Source: an uncultured Clostridia bacterium (GTDB lineage: Bacteria > Bacillota > Clostridia > Oscillospirales > Acutalibacteraceae). From it: 64,000 nucleotides of DNA. The stretch is taken from the NCBI GenBank assembly GCA_946500295.1, contig CAMMVF010000008.1:1-64000 (forward strand), written 5' to 3'. Shown here piece after piece: positions 59,101 to 64,000 of the stretch. The position numbers and the translations under genes were made by a program. Every line of letters starts with the position of its first letter. The first letter of the stretch is position 1. The notes below the pieces were generated by a model. The model saw only the letters and a list, made by a program, of their open reading frames with translations. It searched no databases and was not told the DNA's origin.

Positions 59101-61129
59101 TGGATTTATCCATCAAAACACCCTCAAGGGTGTATTCCTCACCAACAGTCAAGCCGTTGTATGAAACTGTATCGACTATTGTTGTGCTGGAGCTGACAAA
59201 GCCCGAGCTGCTTCCCGTGGCTTTATCCTTAGCTGTGGTTTTCAGCTCTAAGTCGGGGCTGTTGGGGATTGTTGGGGCGTTGTAGGTGGAAACTGTTATT
59301 GCATCTCCCTCATCTGTTATATGCCTGATGAAGTAGTTATTGCTCTCGTTTATCTTGTAACCCTCGGGTGCTTTTGTCTCTTGGATTACAACTGTACCGA
59401 GAGGAAAAACTATAACTTTTTCCCCTGCTTCATTCTCTTGATAATAGAACTCGTCACCGGAGACAAAGTATTTGTAATTCCCGTCACTATCCTTCTCGTC
59501 ACTTAAACTAGCATATCCATCCTCATCCGTCCTAAACACCCAAGACCTCGACTCTACACCGTTCTCAACAGCTTCCTCTATCTCAGCCTTTGTGTCGTAG
59601 AATCCCTTGTAGTAGCTGATGGTAAATTCAGCATTTTCAAGAGGCTCTCCGTTTTCATCAACTTTGTTCAAAAGGATAGCTACCGGGTCATTCTGAGGAG
59701 TTTCTAAATGGGTGGCGGTGAAGATATCAGTTCCCTTTTGGGTGTTCTCGCCGGAATCCGTAAACTTAATGGGAGTAGTATTAAGAGCATAGCCGGGAGG
59801 AGCTACGTCCTCCTTGGCGTAGTATGTGCCAACCGGAACAGTGCCGCCGTTGCCGTTGTTCATGATTCCACGTCCGTTTTCATCCGTCACAATCGTGCCG
59901 ATTCTGTTTGTGCATTTGGAATCGGTGAAAATTCCATATTTTGCACCCGCCAGAGTGTAGCAATCGCTGCCGGCGGTCAGCTCGGGGTTAGCTGAGGATT
60001 TGCGGACCTGTAAAAGTATGCTCTTTACAGACGCTCCAATATTTGTTCTGGAAAGAGTGGGAGCAAAGGTGGCGTAGCCGGCAACCACTACCTGACCGGG
60101 AGAGAGCTTAAAGGAGGAGAATACCTTCATTGAGGATTTCTTTCCCTCAAGTCCTGAAATGCTCTTGTCTACTGTCAGGGCAGTGCTTTCGGAAAACTGC
60201 TCATTGGGAGAAGATACCTTAATAGTCGCTTTTCCGCCTGAGCGTTTCACGCTGTCAATCTTGACCACGCTGCTGCCTGTAATGCGGTAATCGTAGGTTA
60301 TGCCGTCAACCTCTTTAGCCGTGATAGTTCCCTCGTACCTTTTTGTCTGGTCGTTCCACTTCATTGTGGTTTTGCCTGAGGTAAAGGGATTTTCGTTCAT
60401 AGCTTTCATTCTGTTGATGATAAGGTCGTATGCGGCTTTGAATTGACTCGTCATTTCGGCAGCGCTTACACTGCCAACGGAATACGGTCTTACAGCGTCT
60501 CGGTAGCTTTGCTCACCCGACTTGATACTGTAGGGATAGGTGTAGTTCCTTACGCCGCCTGTGATCTCCCAAACGATTGCCTGCGTAGCCATGAAAGATG
60601 CTACTCTTGAAGCTCTGCTCGTGTTGAGTGTCTGCTCGTCAGGGTAATCACCGCCGTAACCGCAGGCGATAACAAGGGAGATAGCGTCTCCTGCACCCAT
60701 GGAATTGAGTGAATTTACATACCTCTTTGCCTCGCTTTGGGCATTATTAAGGTCTGACGACCATGAGCCGTCTGAACCTCCTGTTGACGGCAGGTCAATA
60801 CAAAATCCGGCAAAATTGCCGCTTGATGTACCTGTAATCTCGTGAAGCTTAAAGGCTCTGCCGTTGTATATGCCGTAAAAGGACGAATTAAGGCTTGCCG
60901 ACTTCACTATTGTGTTATAGCTTCGTGCTGCCGTAAATGTTCCCAATGTAGTACCATCATCAAATCTTCCGCCTGAAATCTTAACATCGGATACAATACC
61001 GCCCGCAGCTGCTCTCGTTGCCATCTCTCCCGTACTTACCGCCCCTGCCGATATTACCCCCGACAGAACCAGCAGAAGAGAAAGAAATAGAGCTATTGGT
61101 TTTTTGATTGCTGTTGTTAGAGTCCTCAC
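56153..61129 (-). CDS. Giant thioester-domain, VaFE-repeat surface adhesin (1658 aa)
   Basis: Signal peptide; GFCIDLPS and TQAIVWEITGG thioester-type motifs; seven VDTVxYxxLxxGxxYTLxGxLMDKxTG repeats; SpaA domain; QFPNAGG + TM + KRKKK. Confidence 0.88.
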   Translation of the reverse strand: MRTLTTAIKKPIALFLSLLLVLSGVISAGAVSTGEMATRAAAGGIVSDVKISGGRFDDGTTLGTFTAARSYNTIVKSASLNSSFYGIYNGRAFKLHEITGTSSGNFAGFCIDLPSTGGSDGSWSSDLNNAQSEAKRYVNSLNSMGAGDAISLVIACGYGGDYPDEQTLNTSRASRVASFMATQAIVWEITGGVRNYTYPYSIKSGEQSYRDAVRPYSVGSVSAAEMTSQFKAAYDLIINRMKAMNENPFTSGKTTMKWNDQTKRYEGTITAKEVDGITYDYRITGSSVVKIDSVKRSGGKATIKVSSPNEQFSESTALTVDKSISGLEGKKSSMKVFSSFKLSPGQVVVAGYATFAPTLSRTNIGASVKSILLQVRKSSANPELTAGSDCYTLAGAKYGIFTDSKCTNRIGTIVTDENGRGIMNNGNGGTVPVGTYYAKEDVAPPGYALNTTPIKFTDSGENTQKGTDIFTATHLETPQNDPVAILLNKVDENGEPLENAEFTISYYKGFYDTKAEIEEAVENGVESRSWVFRTDEDGYASLSDEKDSDGNYKYFVSGDEFYYQENEAGEKVIVFPLGTVVIQETKAPEGYKINESNNYFIRHITDEGDAITVSTYNAPTIPNSPDLELKTTAKDKATGSSSGFVSSSTTIVDTVSYNGLTVGEEYTLEGVLMDKSTGKELTVNGKTVTATKTFTPTAMSGSVDMEFTFNSSALVGKSVVVFEYLYLNGKEVISHADINDKGQTVTFADVAIGTQAKFSTGVKSDYVDEQTEIVDTVTYQGLQSSTQYTLEGVLMDKSTGKELTVNGKTVTATRSFTPTAANGTVDVEFNLDSTSLKGKSVVVYERLYSGSTLIASHTNINDEGQTVTFADPSLSTRAWQDEWGTNTGYAVTSGSSPYIHIRDDVTFSNLIPNREYTLKSVLVDKSTGEAVYSNTRTLTAKSSSFSGNYASCSFDISKQSVSGKSYVWYEYLYYGDKEIASHADINDEGQTINFVSPSITTKARDTSTDSNTAYVGEKTTIVDTVSYENVIPGVELTIRGTLYDANNRKVLLVDGEQVTAETTFVPNSSSGTENVVFEFDSSDLKGVDVVVFETMYYNNGSKDTIVANHRDYNDPDQTVGYLEPVITTTAKDKDSQTQVGYAVENAVVVDTVAYENVIPGVELTIKGTLMDKATGEALVVAGNEVTAEMTFTPDSSSGTVDVEYNLNATDLDGKSVVVFEQLYYGDILMAAHEDINDEGQTVSYKNPTIGTTAKDSVTGGSFAYVSEQSTIIDTVKYSGLLVGKEHTISGVLMDKTTGEPLVVNGETVTAAKTFTPTTANGSIDMEFTFDSSALQDKSVVVFETLLYNSQEIASHADINDGGQTVTFKNPSVSTTATDKETGNHEGYAGDTTTIVDKVELTGLIVGESYTVDGVLMDKSTGAELLIDGKTVTASKTFEATAESMTVEMEFTFDSSALVDTDVVVFEDLKYKDLTIAYHRDIDDGGQTVTIIGKGDIYVVKTDDKGEPLEGVVFGLYNDKECTSEAVDVNGTAYGELTTDENGFVEFNDIRYGTYYLSELKTVNGYQLLIDVVEVVVDKDGTRYYYGGGELTDIISAVNADDETVKAVNIPNSPTPQFPNAGGIERIIWFTVGAAVIILGAALLFINIKRKKKGCSGND

Positions 61130-61296
61130 TCTAAATCATTCCTTTCTAAAATTATTTCCTGTTTGTTGCCGTCGTTTCCGGTGACGGCGGCTCTCGTGGA
61201 TATTTCCTGTTGTCCCTGATGCCGACAAAAAAACAGCGTCATGACAAATCCCACATTTACGCCTAAAATAAAGGCGAGTAAGCAGAAAACCCACAT
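61126..61296 (-). CDS. Small membrane protein (56 aa)
   Basis: AAGGAGGTG then MWVFCLLAFILGVNVGFVMTLFFC. Confidence 0.6.
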   Translation of the reverse strand: MWVFCLLAFILGVNVGFVMTLFFCRHQGQQEISTRAAVTGNDGNKQEIILERNDLE

Positions 61297-61386
61297 GTAT
61301 AACACCTCCTTGTTTTGTAGAATCAATCTATATGAAAAGGCAGAGCTTTCGCCCTGCCTTGTTAGCAACCTGTTTAATTTTGAGCA

Positions 61387-61421
61387 TGAAAAAAGGGCGA
61401 CGTCCGCAGACTTCGCCCTTT
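61387..61421 (-). terminator. Intrinsic terminator of the BIg2 gene
   Basis: AAAGGGCGaaGTC-tgcg-GACgtCGCCCTTTTTT. Confidence 0.85.
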
Positions 61422-61496
61422 AGCGATTTACAGCATACTTTTCCTAACAAAATTTGTATGCCGCTTATTTAATTGTATCAGTGTTTCTATATCGGT

Positions 61497-63308
61497 TTAA
61501 TACCAGCCCGCTTCCCTGACTAAGACCTTCTCAGTCCAAGCTTCCTTGACTAGCACAGTCTCATAATGTCCTTGCTCAGGGGTGGTTTCGATTTTTACTA
61601 CAACTTGGGTTGTAAAACAGCCTCCATCAGCCTGCTCACCACTAGCTTCATGTTCTGCCTCATGTTCTTTCCAAAGATCTTCTGCTTCTTTGTACACTGT
61701 TGTGTCAGTTATGTCTATTTTGTTTAATAATATTTCATCACAACTCCGGCAACGTACTAAATATCTTGTTTGAAATTCGTAGTTTCCGGTACTATAGAGA
61801 TTAAACATCATATTCTCAGCTTCATTGATTGATCTTTGTGCCTGTTTCCATCCGGCAGAAATCATATAGTATTCACCATCAGAATTGACATTATCAGAAA
61901 TAACTAACTCTGTATTTCCTGCTACCTCATTTTTAACAGCCCATTCATCTGTATCATAACAGCACCAAACATATCTACTTCCGTAACTCCCTATCTCATC
62001 TCCGTTTAGTGCATGATTTTTCATATGCTCAGTCGTGTTATCTGTTATATCCATACCACAAGCGTGGCATATTGTTCTCCATTTTTGGATATACACCGGC
62101 ACTTTCTCAGTACTTGCCTCCTGATCCACAACCCAAACCTGCTCTGTTTCAGCCGGATGATAGACATCCTTGTACACAGCCTCATGCCAGGTCTTGCTTG
62201 TGACCTTGACATTTATTGTGGCTTTGTCTCCACTGATGGAGGTAACTGTGATAGTGACGTCGCCCTCAGCTTTCGGTGTGATTTTTACTGTAGAGCCGTA
62301 ACGTGAAGCTGTGGCAACTCTGCTGTTGCTGCTCTTAATTGTATAGTAGCTGAACTCATCAGCGGACTTAGGCATATATGAAACGTAAACCGGGTCGCTA
62401 CCGGGCTTAACTACCAGCTGGGTATCTCCAAAGCTCGGAGCTACAGCCCTTCTGGCAGAAACCTTAAAGCTGTCTGTCGCTCCGCTGTTTTTCTCCTTGA
62501 CTGTGATTGTCGCTGTTCCCGTGCCTGCTCCCGTGTATCTTACAACCGAGCCATAGCGGACTGCCTGAACAACCTTGCTGTTACTGCTGGTGATTATATA
62601 ATCTGAAAACGGCGCTGCCGACTTGCCCATATAGCTTATCTGTGCTGTCTCGCCGACTGCTATTTCTGTACTGTCAATGGAAATTGACGGCTTTACTATT
62701 TGCTTATTGACTGTGACCTTCATGCTGGTTTTAACACTGTCACAGGCTGTGACCGTAACTGTCGCTGTGCCCGCTGACTTAGCCGTGAGCCTTACTACAG
62801 AACCATAACGGCTTGCCGAAACCACCTTGCTGTTTGAGCTTGTTACCTTATAGAACCTGAACAGGTCAGCTGATACTCCCATATATGATATCTGCTGAGT
62901 GTCGCCGATAGTCATTGTAACAGATGATTTTGTAAGCTTGGGGTTAACGGGATTCTTAACTGTAACGTAAATGCTGTCCTTAGCTCCCGTATTCTTCTCG
63001 GTTACGGTAATTGTTGCAGTACCGGGCTTCAACCCCGTGTATTTTACGATTGAGCCGTAACGCCAAGCTTTCAATACAGAAGGGTTAGAGCTTTTGACAG
63101 TGTAGTTTGAAAACTTAGCCGCTGACCTGCCCATATAGCTTACGCTCATGGTCTCGCCATCGCCTACTGTTGCCGACGTGTTCTTAATGTTTGGCGCTAC
63201 CGTTGCATATGACACCACAGCTTCCTGCGGCAGCTGTGCGGCTGAGATTGTCATTGGGGCTGCGGTCATTACTGCTGCCAATGCGATTACGATTAATTTC
63301 TTTAACAT
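61497..63308 (-). CDS. Secreted BIg2-repeat protein with two C-terminal CxxC...HxxxH modules
   Basis: MLKKLIVIALAAVMTAAPMTISA signal; repeated SYMGxSAxxFxxYxxxSSNSxVxxAxRYGSxVxxT; CHACGMDITDNTTEHMKNH and CRSCDEILL...LWKEHEAEH. Confidence 0.8.
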   Translation of the reverse strand: MLKKLIVIALAAVMTAAPMTISAAQLPQEAVVSYATVAPNIKNTSATVGDGETMSVSYMGRSAAKFSNYTVKSSNPSVLKAWRYGSIVKYTGLKPGTATITVTEKNTGAKDSIYVTVKNPVNPKLTKSSVTMTIGDTQQISYMGVSADLFRFYKVTSSNSKVVSASRYGSVVRLTAKSAGTATVTVTACDSVKTSMKVTVNKQIVKPSISIDSTEIAVGETAQISYMGKSAAPFSDYIITSSNSKVVQAVRYGSVVRYTGAGTGTATITVKEKNSGATDSFKVSARRAVAPSFGDTQLVVKPGSDPVYVSYMPKSADEFSYYTIKSSNSRVATASRYGSTVKITPKAEGDVTITVTSISGDKATINVKVTSKTWHEAVYKDVYHPAETEQVWVVDQEASTEKVPVYIQKWRTICHACGMDITDNTTEHMKNHALNGDEIGSYGSRYVWCCYDTDEWAVKNEVAGNTELVISDNVNSDGEYYMISAGWKQAQRSINEAENMMFNLYSTGNYEFQTRYLVRCRSCDEILLNKIDITDTTVYKEAEDLWKEHEAEHEASGEQADGGCFTTQVVVKIETTPEQGHYETVLVKEAWTEKVLVREAGWY

Positions 63309-63664
63309 GGTAATCCTTCCTTTCGATGATTCATAATTGAATTTCTGTCTAAAGTGCAGCTTTGGCTCTCGTCTGCCCCATATCACTTGTAATTACCCGA
63401 AAAATCGGGTGGAGAGCATCTTTCTTACAATTATATTATACACCTATGGTGAATAAAGTCAACTATATTTTTAATATTTTGTGAACATATTTGTTGATTG
63501 CGTAGTATAGAGAAGCAAAATTACATGGCGGTTTTTTACGCTAATCTCAAAATATCCTCACGCGTTGGATTCTTAAGCTTCATCACTTTTCACATCCTTT
63601 CTTCTATTTATATTATACTTTTGCATTTAGCAGTTAACAAGCTAAGCAGAAAAAGAAAACGGCT

Positions 63665-63688
63665 AAAAGCGGAACTAGTTCCGCTTTT
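63665..63688. repeat. Dispersed palindrome copy I
   Basis: AAAAGCGGAACTAGTTCCGCTTTT, perfect 24-bp palindrome. Confidence 0.95.
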
Positions 63689-63710
63689 GGAATAGGGGAT
63701 GAGCTGTTTC

Positions 63711-63734
63711 AAAACCGGAACCAGTTCCGGTTTT
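63711..63734. repeat. Dispersed palindrome copy J
   Basis: AAAACCGGAAC-CA-GTTCCGGTTTT. Confidence 0.95.
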
Positions 63735-63825
63735 TATTTCTGCAAGGAGAGAAAGAAGCTGAGAAATCGGTTTTTGAGTTTTTCCATTCTCATAATAACT
63801 TTCCTTTCTTTTAGTTTTTATCGCT

Positions 63826-63857
63826 GTAAAAAGGACAGCCACCGAGGCAGCCGTCCT
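63826..63857 (-). terminator. Terminator-like hairpin
   Basis: GGACGGCTGCC-tcg-GTGGCTGTCC then TTTTTAC on minus strand. Confidence 0.55.
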
Positions 63858-63918
63858 TGAACTGTTGATTGTGAAATTGTATAATTGAATATAATAAAAG
63901 TGTTTTGAGGTGAATAAA

Positions 63919-64000
63919 ATGGATATTCAAGCTATGGATAGAATCGTCTATAATTATACTTTTGAAATTGATGACATAAAGCGTGCAGTATATCAAAATA
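63919..64000 (+). CDS. Partial CDS running off the window
   Basis: GAGGTG SD then MDIQAMDRIVYNYTFEIDDIKRAVYQN. Confidence 0.5.
   Translation, partial: MDIQAMDRIVYNYTFEIDDIKRAVYQN

Noticed and set aside
56282-59995. Series of + strand ORFs antisense to the adhesin gene
   Set aside because: Repeat periodicity of the sense gene creates recurrent antisense open frames; no start-site evidence.
63811-63996. Minus ORF ending FKDGCLGGCPFYSDKN, Cys-rich peptide candidate
   Set aside because: The GC-rich part is a hairpin followed by T5, better explained as a terminator; ORF overlaps the + gene at 63919.

Overview
The window appears to be low-to-moderate GC Firmicutes DNA, probably a Ruminococcus/Oscillospiraceae-like gut or rumen bacterium (inferred from gene style only). 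(1) 0-14 kb, mostly + strand: a redox cluster (flavodoxins, cyclophilin-like lipoprotein, aldo/keto reductases, DUF4405-like protein) with two decayed genes, then GT2, a large MORN-repeat protein, MscS, ExoIII, YbaK, hydrolase, GNAT and a Vat/CatB-like hexapeptide acetyltransferase. (2) 14.0-14.8 kb: tRNA-Gly(TCC), tRNA-Arg(TCT) and about 550 nt of hairpin-dense non-coding DNA, including a minus-strand candidate ncRNA with a TTGACA-17-TACAAT promoter and an intrinsic terminator. (3) 15-22 kb: accessory genes (Upf1/DNA2-like SF1 helicase, truncated BspA-like LRR gene, zeta-like kinase, unknown gene pair). (4) 22-63 kb, almost all minus strand: a conjugative-element backbone (RepA-like, Toprim/DUF3991, TopB, VirB4, PrgI-like, VirB6-like, Maff2/TrbC-like, VirD4, ArdC-like, relaxase, MobC, oriT-like region, SSB, ParB, ParA) with RelBE and orphan-antitoxin genes and a sortase/SpaA pilin/VaFE-TED adhesin module. 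No integrase is visible, so the element probably continues outside the window. The most unusual signals are: a dispersed 20-28 bp palindrome family (core GGAAC-NN-GTTCC) confined to 14.9-63.7 kb, one copy being a perfect 28-bp palindrome inside the virB4 reading frame; the ncRNA region after the tRNAs; a three-gene cassette bracketed by 248-bp direct repeats of the repA 5' end; a duplicated structured leader plus shared C-terminal domain in consecutive genes; and a 37-aa micro-ORF overlapping the virD4 stop that resembles the VirD4 acidic tail. No searches were run; all family names are from motif recognition.
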